Origin: Anaerolineaceae bacterium
Lineage (GTDB): Bacteria; Chloroflexota; Anaerolineae; Anaerolineales; Anaerolineaceae
Assembly (NCBI GenBank): GCA_016841365.1
Contig: JAENZI010000011.1
Location: 28,863 to 92,862 of the forward strand
DNA: 64,000 nt
Direction: 5' to 3'
Made by a program: the position numbers and the translations under genes. Shown here piece by piece: positions 17,069-25,926 of this stretch. The notes below the pieces were generated by a model. That model was not told the DNA's origin and made no database searches. It saw only the letters and a list, made by a program, of their open reading frames with translations. The first letter of the stretch is position 1; every line of letters starts with the position of its first letter.

Positions 17069-18118
17069 ATGACAAAGAGCAGCGGCAGGGCATCGAAGCG
17101 GCGCACGAAGATCAATGACGTCGCAAAGCGGGCTGGGGTTTCGATTTCTACTGTCTCGCGTGTGATCAGCAACAGCACCCATCCCGTCAACGACCAAACC
17201 CGGGAGCGGGTTTTGCGAGCAGCCCACGAGTTGGATTATGCGCCCAGCGCCCTGGCTAAGGCGATGGTAACAAAAAAATCTTTTATGGTCGGGGTCATCG
17301 TCGGTGATACGATGGACCCCTTTTTTGCGGCGATTGTGCGTGGGGTAGAGGATGTAGGCCGCGAAAAGGGCTTTCTGGTCATCGTTGCCAATTCAGACCG
17401 TAAACCAGATCTGGAATATCAATACATTAAAACGCTCAATGACTACCAGGCGGACGGGATCATCTTTGCGGGGGGCGGTTTGAAGGATGAGGAATATCTC
17501 GAGAACGTCACCAAAACCCTCGAAAAATTTCAAAATCGTGACGCCCCGGTGATGACGCTGGGTAACCATCTTTTCCCCTCTTATGGAGTGATGGTTGACA
17601 ATGAGATGATCATCTATGATGCCGCGCAATACCTGATCAAACTTGGTCATCGCAAAATTGGTTATATCACTGGTCCGGACAATATCACCACATCCGAATT
17701 ACGTCTGGTCGGATATTCGAGAGCCATGCAGGAGATCGGCGAAAAAGAATGGATCTTTGCCGGGGATTATATGTATGACGGCGGTCTGCATGCAGCAGAG
17801 GAAATTGTCGCACTTAATGAAAAGCCCACCGCGATTTTAGCTTCCAATGACCGGATGGCGATCGGCTGTGCTGTCGGATTAAAAAAACTTGGCGTCCGCA
17901 TCCCCGCGGATATTTCACTGATCAGCGTGGGCGGGATCACGTCCACCGAATTTATTTCGCCTCCGATTACGTCTATCTACCTGCCGTTATATGACCTGGG
18001 CGCAGAAGCCATGCGCAAATTGATTCGGATCAGGGAAGGCAAAGAAGAACGGTTGGGGAAGACGATCCTCAAGCACGGCCTTGTTGAACGTGCGTCTACC
18101 GCACCTCTAAATAATTAA
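17069..18118 (+). CDS. LacI-family transcriptional regulator
   Basis: 349 aa. The N-terminal helix-turn-helix and hinge are clear: KINDVAKRAGVSISTVSRVI, then the hinge helix YAPSALAKAMVTKK (with Leu-Ala) that inserts at the central CG of the operator. The rest is a periplasmic-binding-protein-like effector domain: VGVIVGDTMDPFFAAIVRGVE, AILASNDRMAIGCAVGLKKLG and DISLISVGGI. The effector is unknown, probably a sugar acid or related small molecule given the downstream genes. It is the first gene of a six-gene run and sits behind a consensus promoter with an overlapping operator. An 8-bp gap separates it from the next gene. Confidence 0.95.
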   Translation: MTKSSGRASKRRTKINDVAKRAGVSISTVSRVISNSTHPVNDQTRERVLRAAHELDYAPSALAKAMVTKKSFMVGVIVGDTMDPFFAAIVRGVEDVGREKGFLVIVANSDRKPDLEYQYIKTLNDYQADGIIFAGGGLKDEEYLENVTKTLEKFQNRDAPVMTLGNHLFPSYGVMVDNEMIIYDAAQYLIKLGHRKIGYITGPDNITTSELRLVGYSRAMQEIGEKEWIFAGDYMYDGGLHAAEEIVALNEKPTAILASNDRMAIGCAVGLKKLGVRIPADISLISVGGITSTEFISPPITSIYLPLYDLGAEAMRKLIRIREGKEERLGKTILKHGLVERASTAPLNN

Positions 18119-18126
18119 AGGAGCTT

Positions 18127-19131
18127 ATGATGAAATTCGGGTTTATTCCAGTTGAAGGCGGCGCATATTATGATCAATTTTTAGATGAAGTATTGCTCGG
18201 CGAAGAGTTGGGTTTTGATTCGGTTTGGCTGGATGAACATCATGGGGTCAAAGACCACTATTGGCCTTCACCCCTGGTCTGTTTCGCGGGGATTGCCACA
18301 CGCACCAGCCGTATCCTGTTTGGGACAGATGTGATCGTGATGCCCTTTTACCACCCGGTGAGGGTGGCTGAGGATGTGGCCATGCTCGACATCATGTCTG
18401 GCGGGCGGGTTATTTTAGGTGCCGCAATTGGCTATAAACCGGATGAATTTGAACTCTACCAGGTTCCGTTGGAGAAACGCGGTGCGCGGTTTGAGGAAGC
18501 CGTTCAGTTGATCAAAAAATTGTGGACTGAGGAAGAAGTCCATTTCGAGGGGAATTATTACCAGGTGCATGGGCTAAAAATTGAGCCAAAACCCATCAGC
18601 AAGCCGCATCCGCCGATCTGGTTGGGCGGTTGGGGCAAACTTTCACTGGCACGAGCGGCAAAATATGGTGATGCCTGGATCCCTGGGCCGACGGCAAATT
18701 TGCATAAATTACTGAGCGCACAAAAGCTTTATCGTGAGAATTTGCAAAAGGCTGGTAAGGATGTTCACAGCCCTGAAACACCGCTGACTCGCGAAGTGGT
18801 GATCGCAGAGACGGATGCGGCAGCCCGAGAGGTGGCTGAGAAGCATTTGTTGATCAATTACCGTGACGAATACGGCGGCGGCGAGTGGCAGCACCCATTG
18901 ATTGGTAAAGAAGATGAAGCAGCCGTGGATGTGTTTGAGTCGATTGCCAAGGACCGGTTTTTGGTCGGCAGCCCCGAGACGGTGATTGAGAAGATCCACC
19001 ATTTGCAGGGGACATTTGGGGTGGACCATCTCATCTGCCGCCTGTATTTCCCGGGAATTCCCCATGAATTTATCGTCAAAGAATTGAATTTGCTTGCCCG
19101 GGAGGTTATCCCGGAATTTCGTGCCGAATAA
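18127..19131 (+). CDS. LLM-class flavin-dependent oxidoreductase
   Basis: 334 aa bacterial luciferase-like (LLM) TIM barrel: MKFGFIPVEGGAYYDQFLDE, GFDSVWLDEHHGVKDHYWPSPLV, IATRTSRILFGTDVIVMPFYHPVRVAEDVAMLDIMSGGRVILGAAIGY and a C-terminal FLVGSPETVIEKI. Proteins of this class bind FMN or F420 and carry out monooxygenation or hydride transfer on small organic molecules. Shine-Dalgarno AAAGGAG precedes tandem ATGs at 18127 and 18130. Its place after the LacI regulator suggests it performs an oxidative step of the cluster's catabolic route. Substrate unknown. Confidence 0.9.
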   Translation: MMKFGFIPVEGGAYYDQFLDEVLLGEELGFDSVWLDEHHGVKDHYWPSPLVCFAGIATRTSRILFGTDVIVMPFYHPVRVAEDVAMLDIMSGGRVILGAAIGYKPDEFELYQVPLEKRGARFEEAVQLIKKLWTEEEVHFEGNYYQVHGLKIEPKPISKPHPPIWLGGWGKLSLARAAKYGDAWIPGPTANLHKLLSAQKLYRENLQKAGKDVHSPETPLTREVVIAETDAAAREVAEKHLLINYRDEYGGGEWQHPLIGKEDEAAVDVFESIAKDRFLVGSPETVIEKIHHLQGTFGVDHLICRLYFPGIPHEFIVKELNLLAREVIPEFRAE

Positions 19132-19152
19132 TTTTTAGGTCGGGAGGATCAT

Positions 19153-19878
19153 TTGTTAGATCAAAATTCAACCAGCAGAGAGATCAGGGAAAATAAACCC
19201 AAAATTGCTATTTTGGGCATTGGTGCTATTGAACAGCACGGACGCCATTTACGGATCGCCACGGATTGGTCGCAGGTGCGAGCGATCAGTCAAGCGGTTG
19301 CCCAGGAACTGGACGCCAGGGAACTGGACGCACTTCTGCTGCCAGCCATCCCATATAGCATGAGTGAGTGCCACGGCTTGATGCCCGGCGTGGTTTACCT
19401 GAAACCGCAGACGTTATCGGAGGTCGTGATGGATATTGCCCGGTCAGTCCGGGAATTGGGTATTCCGTTGATGTTGATCCTCAATGGGCATGGCGGGAAC
19501 TTTATTTTAGAACCAACTATAGAGAAATTAAACCGGGAGTATCCTGACTTTCAAATTATTATGCCGCCCGAGGTGTGGGCGCCAGCCGAAGGAGGAGAAG
19601 CCATTTTTGAGTCCTTTGGCGCAGGGATTCACGCAGAAGAAATGGAAACCTCCATGCAGCTTTATCTGGCCCCCGAATATGTGGGCGATGAGCAGGTGGA
19701 CGTGATCCCGGAGGTTGGCAGGGAATTCCTCGACTATACGGTGATGAAAAAAATCAGCCCGGATGGTATTTGGGGATTGCCAAAATTGGGAAAAGCAGAA
19801 AAAGGCGAAAAGGCGATCCTTTCATCGGCGAAATCCATCGTTGCTTTTGTGCAAAAAGCGCAGGAGGTGTTGCGATGA
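19153..19878 (+). CDS. Creatininase-family amidohydrolase (copy 1)
   Basis: 241 aa from a TTG start supported by GGGAGG five bases upstream. Metal ligands of the creatininase fold are present: LGIGAIEQHGRHLRIATDWS (Glu, His, Asp), LILNGHGGNFILEPT and GIHAEEMETSMQLYL (Glu). The family hydrolyses cyclic amides or removes formamide groups (creatinine, formamidopyrimidine intermediates, mycofactocin peptide). Here it lies in a catabolic operon, so it most likely opens an amide or lactam. Its stop codon overlaps the ATG of a second, divergent copy (ATGA), suggesting stoichiometric production and perhaps a mixed oligomer. Confidence 0.9.
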   Translation: MLDQNSTSREIRENKPKIAILGIGAIEQHGRHLRIATDWSQVRAISQAVAQELDARELDALLLPAIPYSMSECHGLMPGVVYLKPQTLSEVVMDIARSVRELGIPLMLILNGHGGNFILEPTIEKLNREYPDFQIIMPPEVWAPAEGGEAIFESFGAGIHAEEMETSMQLYLAPEYVGDEQVDVIPEVGREFLDYTVMKKISPDGIWGLPKLGKAEKGEKAILSSAKSIVAFVQKAQEVLR

Positions 19879-20645
19879 TATTGACTGAAAACAATAACGC
19901 CTGGGATTTTGATAAACACCGTCCAGAGATAGCACTGCTGCCGCTGGTTTGTTTTGAACCGCACAGCGACGATCTGCCATTGGGCACAGATAACATTCTG
20001 ATGAACGCCATCAGCAGGGGTGTGGCAGAGCGGTTAGAAGAAACAACCTTTCTGTTGCCTGCCTGGCCTTTTGGCACATCGGGTTACCTGGCGGGTCAGC
20101 CTGGTGTGATCTCCCTGGATCATGAAACCTTATGGCATGTGGTGCGCGATATTGCCGTCTCGCTCAATGAACGCGGCATCCACAAGGTGGTGGTGCTGAA
20201 TAACCACGGCTCAGCGATGACCGGCACGATCAAGCCCATCGGCAACTTCATCACCAAAACGGCAGTCAGGCAGTTGAATTACGAAGAGCCTGGCATTCAG
20301 GCGATTTGGGTTCAACCGTTTTCGGCAGCGCGTGAGCGCCTGATGGAGATATTTGACTCTGCAGCGGATGAACTGCATGTAGGCGCCGTTGAGCTTTCGC
20401 TGCTGATGCATTTGATGCCGGAAAAATCATGGCCGATCCCGGAAGATTTTGTGCCCGATGTGAACCCTTCCTATCTGCAGTTCAAGCCGCTGGCGCATTT
20501 TTCACCCAATGGCGTTTGGGGCAGGCCCAGCCAGGCTGATGCGCAAAAGGGTGCAACCGCATTGGAAATCATTATTGACGGAACGGTGAAATATATCCAA
20601 AAGACCTATCGCCAGTTGGAAAAGCTTTCAGAGAAGGCAGCGTAA
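19875..20645 (+). CDS. Creatininase-family protein (copy 2, divergent)
   Basis: 256 aa. The start is ATG 19875, which overlaps the previous stop; the open frame reaches 19770 but the extra residues are the shadow of copy 1. The first ligand block is altered but keeps Glu, His and Asp: CFEPHSDDLPLGTDN. The second reads VVLNNHGSAMTGT instead of NGHGGN, and the third DELHVGAVELSLLMHL retains His and Glu. The fold is therefore creatininase-like, with a more divergent active site than copy 1. It could be a specialised amidohydrolase or a partner subunit. It ends 10 bp before the isomerase-like gene. Confidence 0.86.
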   Translation: MILTENNNAWDFDKHRPEIALLPLVCFEPHSDDLPLGTDNILMNAISRGVAERLEETTFLLPAWPFGTSGYLAGQPGVISLDHETLWHVVRDIAVSLNERGIHKVVVLNNHGSAMTGTIKPIGNFITKTAVRQLNYEEPGIQAIWVQPFSAARERLMEIFDSAADELHVGAVELSLLMHLMPEKSWPIPEDFVPDVNPSYLQFKPLAHFSPNGVWGRPSQADAQKGATALEIIIDGTVKYIQKTYRQLEKLSEKAA

Positions 20646-20655
20646 AGGATTTAGG

Positions 20656-21528
20656 ATGTTGAAACCCAGTATTGTCACCGATGAGATCAGCGCCGATTTT
20701 GCCACAGCTGTAGAGCTGGGCACTTCATGGGGCATCCATGATTTTGAACTGCGCGGCTATGGCGAAAACCGTGCGCCGCTGCTGAGTGATTATCAGAAAA
20801 CGCGTGTGCGGGAAGTGCTTGACGCGAATGCTGCCCGCTTGGTCGCGATCTCGCCCGGGTTGTTCAAGTTTCCATTTCCCTCTACCAGTCGGAACGTGTT
20901 CCCCGTGGCGGCGATTGACCATGCCATTTTCCAGGATTGGAAACACAGCAGAGACCTGCTGGGTTTTCATCTCAACGAACTTTTACCGCGTGCGATTGAT
21001 TTTGCCCGCGAGTTCGACGTGAGGACTATTGTCAGCTTTGGCTTTGCCCGGGGCACTTTTAAAGGACATTTACCGCCCGATGAATTGGTTGAGATTTTAT
21101 ACCGGGCAGCGGAGCGGATCGGCGCAGCAGGCCTGGCCCTGGCTATCGAAGTCGAGGATGGTTTCTGGGCAGATACCGGCGCAAATACGGCAGCCCTGCT
21201 CAGTGCAGTCAATCACCCTGCACTGCGGGTTAATTGGGACCCGGGCAATGCCTTTCAGGCGGGTGAATCCCCCTTCCCCGAAGGGTATGCCCACATCCGG
21301 GACACCATCACGCATGTGCACTTCAAGGATATTGTTGAAGAAGCTAACGGGTTTTTTGAATACCGGGTGGAAGGTGCGATTGATTGGTCCGGCCAGATCA
21401 AAGCGCTCGTCGACGATGGGTATGACGGTTTTATTTCGGTTGAGACCCACATGTCCCCGCAGGTTGCCAATGCCCGGGCGGCGACACGCCGGTTGTTACG
21501 ATTGATTGAAACAGCGACCGCTGATTAG
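20656..21528 (+). CDS. Sugar phosphate isomerase/epimerase-like TIM-barrel protein
   Basis: 290 aa of the xylose-isomerase-like (AP endonuclease family 2) TIM barrel. Opening block KPSIVTDEISADFATAVELG and later metal-ligand strands LAIEVEDGFWADTGAN (Glu), LRVNWDPGNAFQAGE (Asp), ITHVHFKDI (His) and GFISVETHMSP (Glu) give a full divalent-metal site. Family members isomerise or epimerise sugars and sugar acids, or dehydrate inositol derivatives. Shine-Dalgarno AAAGGAT is seen shortly upstream of the ATG. It overlaps nothing and is followed, after 25 bp, by a DapA-family gene. Confidence 0.88.
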   Translation: MLKPSIVTDEISADFATAVELGTSWGIHDFELRGYGENRAPLLSDYQKTRVREVLDANAARLVAISPGLFKFPFPSTSRNVFPVAAIDHAIFQDWKHSRDLLGFHLNELLPRAIDFAREFDVRTIVSFGFARGTFKGHLPPDELVEILYRAAERIGAAGLALAIEVEDGFWADTGANTAALLSAVNHPALRVNWDPGNAFQAGESPFPEGYAHIRDTITHVHFKDIVEEANGFFEYRVEGAIDWSGQIKALVDDGYDGFISVETHMSPQVANARAATRRLLRLIETATAD

Positions 21529-21553
21529 AATGATGGAAAAAAGGAGAAATTTA

Positions 21554-22480
21554 ATGGATCATAATGATATCAAAGGCATGATCCCCGCAACGATTTTGCC
21601 GATGGACGAGAACTTCAAGCCAGATTACGAGGCCTATGGGGATTATTTAGAGTGGTTGATTGGTGAGAACGCAGTGGCGTTTGCGATTAACATGGATACG
21701 GGGGAAGGCCCCCAGTTGAGCCTTGAAGAACGCTTGCTGGCCGCCGAAAAAGCGGTGGCGGTAGGCAAGGGGCGAGTCAAGGTATTGGGCGGCGTAATGG
21801 GATCGACCACCCAAGGCGCGGTTGAACTGGCAAAGATGTACCGCGATGCCGGTGTGGACGGCCTGGTCGTGTTCCCTAATGCGGCATTTCGCAATGACCC
21901 GCTTGACCCGAGGATCCCGATTTCATACCACCGTGCGATCGCTGAAGAAAGCGGCTTGCCGATCGTGTTATTCCAGTTGGCACCGGTATTTGGCGGCGTG
22001 TTGTATTCCCCTGAAACACTGACGCAATTACTGCGACTGCCCCAGGTGATCGGCATCAAAGAAGCCAGTTTTGATGCGCAGGTTTATGCGAAAACTGTTG
22101 CACTTGTGAAAGACCTTGGCCGGCCGGTAACCCTGCTCACTGGCAATGACCGCTTTATCCTTGAAAGCATCTTGATGGGCGCGGAAGGCGCACTGCTGGG
22201 TTTTGGCGCTATCGGCTGCGGTATGGTTGCTGGACTGCTGAAAGCTGTCGCCTCCGGCCAGCATTATCAGGCTGTGATGGAACGAGAACGCGTGCAGGGT
22301 TTTATGGACCTGATCTACGCTGACCCGGTGCTTGATTATCGTGCGCGCTGTAAGGTTGCCCTTGGGCATGTGGGCGTCATTTCACAGGATTTGACTTTCG
22401 TCCGCCCGCCCCTGCTGCAGATCGGCGAAGAAGAATCAGCCAGGATCAAAGAGGGGCTCAAGCAGGTCGGGATGATCTAG
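21554..22480 (+). CDS. Dihydrodipicolinate synthase/N-acetylneuraminate lyase family aldolase
   Basis: About 308 aa from ATG 21554, chosen for its Shine-Dalgarno AAGGAG; a longer in-frame start at 21506 lies inside the previous gene. Family blocks: IKGMIPATILPMDENFKPDY, INMDTGEGPQLSLEER (in place of GTTGE), VLGGVMGSTTQGAVELAKMYRDAGVDGLVVFPN, and the Schiff-base Lys in VIGIKEASFDA. A Phe-Gln-Leu-Ala stretch replaces the usual Y-N-x-P with its catalytic Tyr, so it is probably not a DapA of lysine synthesis. As last gene of the LacI operon it likely cleaves or dehydrates a sugar-acid-like intermediate. Confidence 0.88.
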   Translation: MDHNDIKGMIPATILPMDENFKPDYEAYGDYLEWLIGENAVAFAINMDTGEGPQLSLEERLLAAEKAVAVGKGRVKVLGGVMGSTTQGAVELAKMYRDAGVDGLVVFPNAAFRNDPLDPRIPISYHRAIAEESGLPIVLFQLAPVFGGVLYSPETLTQLLRLPQVIGIKEASFDAQVYAKTVALVKDLGRPVTLLTGNDRFILESILMGAEGALLGFGAIGCGMVAGLLKAVASGQHYQAVMERERVQGFMDLIYADPVLDYRARCKVALGHVGVISQDLTFVRPPLLQIGEEESARIKEGLKQVGMI

Positions 22481-22501
22481 TCTGCATTACTTTGAAGCGT
22501 T

Positions 22502-22537
22502 GGTCAGGCGGGAACCTGCACGCCTGACCTTTTTATT
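22502..22537 (+). terminator. Rho-independent terminator of the LacI-led operon
   Basis: GGTCAGGCG (22502-22510) and CGCCTGACC (22521-22529) form a perfect 9-bp stem with a 10-nt loop followed by TTTTTATTT. Confidence 0.95.
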
Positions 22538-22618
22538 TAACAGACGAAGGCTGCAGGGCTGGTTAAATCGGTGTTAGAATCAGAAAAATAACGAGGATCA
22601 CGGCTTAGGAGCTATCAG

Positions 22619-23638
22619 ATGAAAATTCTAGTCACCGGCGGCGCCGGTTATATTGGCAGCACAATTTGTTCTGCCCTAAAAGATCATGGGCATACCCCCA
22701 TCATCCTCGATTCGTTGATCACGGGGCGGGAAGAGTTTACGCACGAGCATATCTTTTATCATGGAGATATTGGCGATAAAGCCATCGTCGCGCAGGTATT
22801 TGCAGAGCATCCCGAGATTTTCGCCACCATCCACTGTGCTGCCCTGATCGTCGTCCCTGAGTCTGTAGAAAAGCCCTACGACTATTACAAAGAGAATGTC
22901 ATCAAGTCGATGAATTTCTTCTACCAACTGGCAGAATTGGGCTACCCCCGGGTGGTGTTCAGCTCATCAGCCGCCATTTATGATGTCGTGCCCGGGTTCA
23001 TGGTTACTGAGGAATCACCCCTCAAGCCCAACAGCCCCTATTCGCGCACCAAGTATATGATGGAAATGATCTTGCAGGATTTCACCCACGCCTACGACCT
23101 TCGGGGAATCGCTCTGCGTTATTTCAACCCGATCGGTGCCGACCCGCAGATGCGCACCGGTATGCATATCAAAGAGCCGAGCCATATTTTGGGGAAATTG
23201 GTTGAGGTGGCATTAGGTGTCTCGCCCGTGTTTAACATCACCGGCACCGATTGGCCTACCCGTGACGGCACGGGCATCCGGGATTACATTCATGTGTGGG
23301 ATCTGGCTTTAGCGCATATCAAAGCCGTGGAGCAGTTTGACGCCGTCATCACGGCAGATGCTGACCTAGAAACACCCTATGTGGTGATTAATCTGGGCAC
23401 AGGCAACGGCGTGACGGTGCGTGAGATGGTGGATGCCTTTGAGAAGATCTATGGGCAGGAGATCAATAAAGCCGAAAAGCCGCCGCGCCCGGGTGATGTA
23501 GCAGGTGCGTATGCCAATGCTAATAAGGCGCTTGAACTGCTGGGTTGGGAAGCTGAAAAATCCATTGAAGATGGGATCGCCGACGCCTTGCGCTGGGGCG
23601 AGATCAGGGATGAGATTTTAAATTTTGAGGGGGAATAA
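22619..23638 (+). CDS. galE: UDP-glucose 4-epimerase
   Basis: 339-aa extended short-chain dehydrogenase. NAD-binding MKILVTGGAGYIGST, then IHCAALIVVPESVEKPYDYYKENV, catalytic Ser in VVFSSSAAIYD and the Y-x3-K pair in SPYSRTKYMMEMI, and C-terminal NLGTGNGVTVREMV. Converts UDP-glucose to UDP-galactose for surface polysaccharide or the Leloir pathway. Shine-Dalgarno TTAGGAG lies before the ATG. It is monocistronic, between a terminator and the convergent msrQ-like gene 25 bp away. Confidence 0.94.
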   Translation: MKILVTGGAGYIGSTICSALKDHGHTPIILDSLITGREEFTHEHIFYHGDIGDKAIVAQVFAEHPEIFATIHCAALIVVPESVEKPYDYYKENVIKSMNFFYQLAELGYPRVVFSSSAAIYDVVPGFMVTEESPLKPNSPYSRTKYMMEMILQDFTHAYDLRGIALRYFNPIGADPQMRTGMHIKEPSHILGKLVEVALGVSPVFNITGTDWPTRDGTGIRDYIHVWDLALAHIKAVEQFDAVITADADLETPYVVINLGTGNGVTVREMVDAFEKIYGQEINKAEKPPRPGDVAGAYANANKALELLGWEAEKSIEDGIADALRWGEIRDEILNFEGE

Positions 23639-23663
23639 ACCTGGGATACTCAGATTTCTCAAG

Positions 23664-24329
23664 TTAATCCAGGTCTGGTTCTGGCTTGGATGAACGCCCC
23701 CACCATTTTTTGAGATTCCTATAGATTACGGGAATGCGCAGCAGGAACACCACCAGCAATACACCTGCAGCGATCAGCGGGGCGGTATAAGCACCCTGCA
23801 GGCTGAACAGATCACCCTTGACCGCCAGCAGGTAATGGGCAATTACTAACAGCGCGGCCGCATACACCAGGCGGTGCAGCCAGACCCAGCCTTTACCCCA
23901 CTTACGCTGAATCGTTTTAAATGAGGTCACAGCCAGAACCAGCAAAATCACCAGGGCGGCTAAACCCAATAGGATGAAGGGTTTATTGGCGATCTCAGAC
24001 CAGATCAAGGGCAGGTTGAACCCGTAATCCCAGATGGCGAAGGCGGCAAAATGCAAGCCGGCATACAGCGCAGCATATAACCCCAGCGGTTTGCGAAATT
24101 TCTTGACCCAGGGAAGTTTGAAGACTTGCGCCGCGGGTGTGCATGTGAGGGAAAGCAGCAAAAAGATCACAGCCGCACGGCCGGTGAAGCGCATCACGGT
24201 TTCGACCGGGTTGAACCCCAGGTTGTTCAACAGAGCAGAGATCACCAAGTATGCGATTGGCAGCCAGGCACCTGCGTGGATGAATACCTGCAGCCATTTC
24301 TGCCAGCCTGCCTTGCCCCGTTTTACCAT
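23664..24329 (-). CDS. msrQ: MsrQ-like haem-binding membrane subunit
   Basis: 221 aa with about six transmembrane helices of the ferric-reductase-like (YedZ) family. Haem-ligand His candidates occur in YAGLHFAAFAIWDYG and WLHRLVYAAALLVIAHYLL. MsrQ passes electrons from the respiratory or flavin pool to MsrP, which reduces methionine sulfoxide in exported proteins. It lies 32 bp downstream of msrP on the same strand, giving the usual msrPQ pair. The C-terminus is an arginine/lysine-rich cytoplasmic tail (RNLKKWWGRSSK). Confidence 0.9.
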   Translation of the reverse strand: MVKRGKAGWQKWLQVFIHAGAWLPIAYLVISALLNNLGFNPVETVMRFTGRAAVIFLLLSLTCTPAAQVFKLPWVKKFRKPLGLYAALYAGLHFAAFAIWDYGFNLPLIWSEIANKPFILLGLAALVILLVLAVTSFKTIQRKWGKGWVWLHRLVYAAALLVIAHYLLAVKGDLFSLQGAYTAPLIAAGVLLVVFLLRIPVIYRNLKKWWGRSSKPEPDLD

Positions 24330-24361
24330 GATCTCTTTTCCGTTTCCGTGGGTTTTGTAGA

Positions 24362-25306
24362 TTAATATTGTTCCGTCAGGTCCATGCCTTCATACAGCGA
24401 GCCGACCGCTTCGGCATAACCGTTCATAAACAGGGTCTCCCGCCGGCCAGTCTCGCCGATCCGCCGCTCTGTGGCCTGTGACCAGCGTGGATGATCCACA
24501 TTTGGGTTGACGTTGGCATAAAAGCCATACTCCTGCGGGGCGATCGTATTCCACAGGGTGGGCGGCTGGTCTGGCACAAGCGAGATACGCACGATGGATT
24601 TGATGCTTTTGAACCCATACTTCCACGGCACAACCAGCCTGACGGGCGCACCGTTCTGCGGGGGCAGTGGTTCATCATATAATCCGGTGGCCAGGATGGT
24701 CAGGTCGTGCATGGCTTCATCCAGGCGCAAACCTTCACGGTAGGGGAAGGGGAACAGGTCTGAGTTGGCGTTTTCCATTTGCCCCGGCACCAGCGCGCTG
24801 GTGAAGGCCACAAAGCGAGCCTCATCCGTGGGCTGTACTTCCTCAAGCAGTTTGTGCAGCGGGAACCCCTGCCAGGGGATGACCATGGACCAGCCTTCCA
24901 CGCAGCGCATGCGGTAGATGCGTTCTTCCTGTTCGAAGCCCGAGAGAATCTCATCCAGGCTGAAGGTGCGTGGGTTTTCGACCAACCCATCCACCGTCAC
25001 TGACCAGGGTTGGGTGATGAAGTCCTGCGCCAGATCGTCCACGGTTTCTTTGTTGGTGGTGAACTCGTAAAAATTGCAATAGCCCGTGACGGCGTCGTAG
25101 TCGGTGAGTGCGTCGCCCAAGGCATCTGAGCCGGGGGCGGCTGTCCCGGGGGTGCTTTCAAGCGCGCCCGGGGCGCACCCTGCCAAAAAAGCGCCCAGCC
25201 CCACAATCCCCATTTGCTTGAGGAATTGGCGCCGGGTTTGATAGAGATGTTTTGGCGTGATCTCTTCTGGGCTGATCGGGATTGAACGATACGGTTTTTG
25301 TTCCAT
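24362..25306 (-). CDS. msrP: Protein-methionine-sulfoxide reductase catalytic subunit MsrP
   Basis: About 314 aa from ATG 25306, which has AGAGGTG upstream; a further ATG at 25324 is less likely. The N-terminus is a twin-arginine signal with a lipobox-like end: TRRQFLKQMGIVGLGAFLAGCAPG, i.e. an exported, probably lipid-anchored molybdoenzyme. The sulfite-oxidase-fold core has the Mo-liganding Cys in RMRCVEGWSMVIPWQGFPL. It repairs oxidised methionines in extracytoplasmic proteins. Presence in an apparent anaerobe points to defence against oxidants outside the membrane. Next upstream is a rhodanese-like lipoprotein that may share the operon. Confidence 0.92.
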   Translation of the reverse strand: MEQKPYRSIPISPEEITPKHLYQTRRQFLKQMGIVGLGAFLAGCAPGALESTPGTAAPGSDALGDALTDYDAVTGYCNFYEFTTNKETVDDLAQDFITQPWSVTVDGLVENPRTFSLDEILSGFEQEERIYRMRCVEGWSMVIPWQGFPLHKLLEEVQPTDEARFVAFTSALVPGQMENANSDLFPFPYREGLRLDEAMHDLTILATGLYDEPLPPQNGAPVRLVVPWKYGFKSIKSIVRISLVPDQPPTLWNTIAPQEYGFYANVNPNVDHPRWSQATERRIGETGRRETLFMNGYAEAVGSLYEGMDLTEQY

Positions 25307-25371
25307 GGTACACCTCTTGTGCATTGGTCATGCATGTGGATGGCATTCTTGCCTTATCTTTTGGCAAACGC

Positions 25372-25785
25372 TCAGGGTTGGGTCTCGAAGGGGAAACCGG
25401 CTGCCTGCCAGGCAATAAAGCCGCCATCCAGGTTCTTAAGGTTAGTATAACCGAGTTCTGCCAGCGTTTGGGCGGCTGTGCGGGACATATTGTCGCTGCG
25501 GCAATAGAGTACGATTTCAGCGTTCTTATCCTGGGGGAGTTTATCAAGCTGGTTGGCGATGTCGTTGTAGGGGATCGATAGATCGGTATCCGGGATATCG
25601 CCCTCAAAGGGGATGTGCGTGTTGACCAGCACAAAGGAATCACGCCGTTCTGCTATCATATCCGCCAACGCTGCCGGGCTGATATCTTCGTAGGGCAGGC
25701 CGTTATTTGTGTTGAGGTCAGCCCCGGCGCAACCCGCAAGCATTATGCCTGCCAGCAAGACTAAAATTAGACCGAATTTTTTCAT
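25372..25785 (-). CDS. Rhodanese-domain lipoprotein
   Basis: 137 aa. Signal peptide with lipobox [13 protein letters not shown] anchors it outside the membrane. A single rhodanese domain spans residues ~35-130 with active-site loop [17 protein letters not shown], where C-R-S-D-N-M-S holds the sulfur-accepting Cys, and the terminal [15 protein letters not shown]. Single-domain rhodaneses carry persulfide sulfur, so an extracytoplasmic sulfur or redox role is likely. It sits 65 bp upstream of msrP in the same direction, suggesting a shared protein-thiol/sulfur repair function. Confidence 0.9.
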   Translation of the reverse strand: MKKFGLILVLLAGIMLAGCAGADLNTNNGLPYEDISPAALADMIAERRDSFVLVNTHIPFEGDIPDTDLSIPYNDIANQLDKLPQDKNAEIVLYCRSDNMSRTAAQTLAELGYTNLKNLDGGFIAWQAAGFPFETQP

Positions 25786-25926
25786 TTCTTTCCTTTCTGT
25801 TTTATTAATAAATTATACCAAAAATATCTAAATAGGTATAATTTGTGTAGCGTTGATGCAGAAGATATGCCATCTTCGGCGTGATATAATGAGCGACAGA
25901 AAAGTTTTTTATCAATTAAAGGTTTT

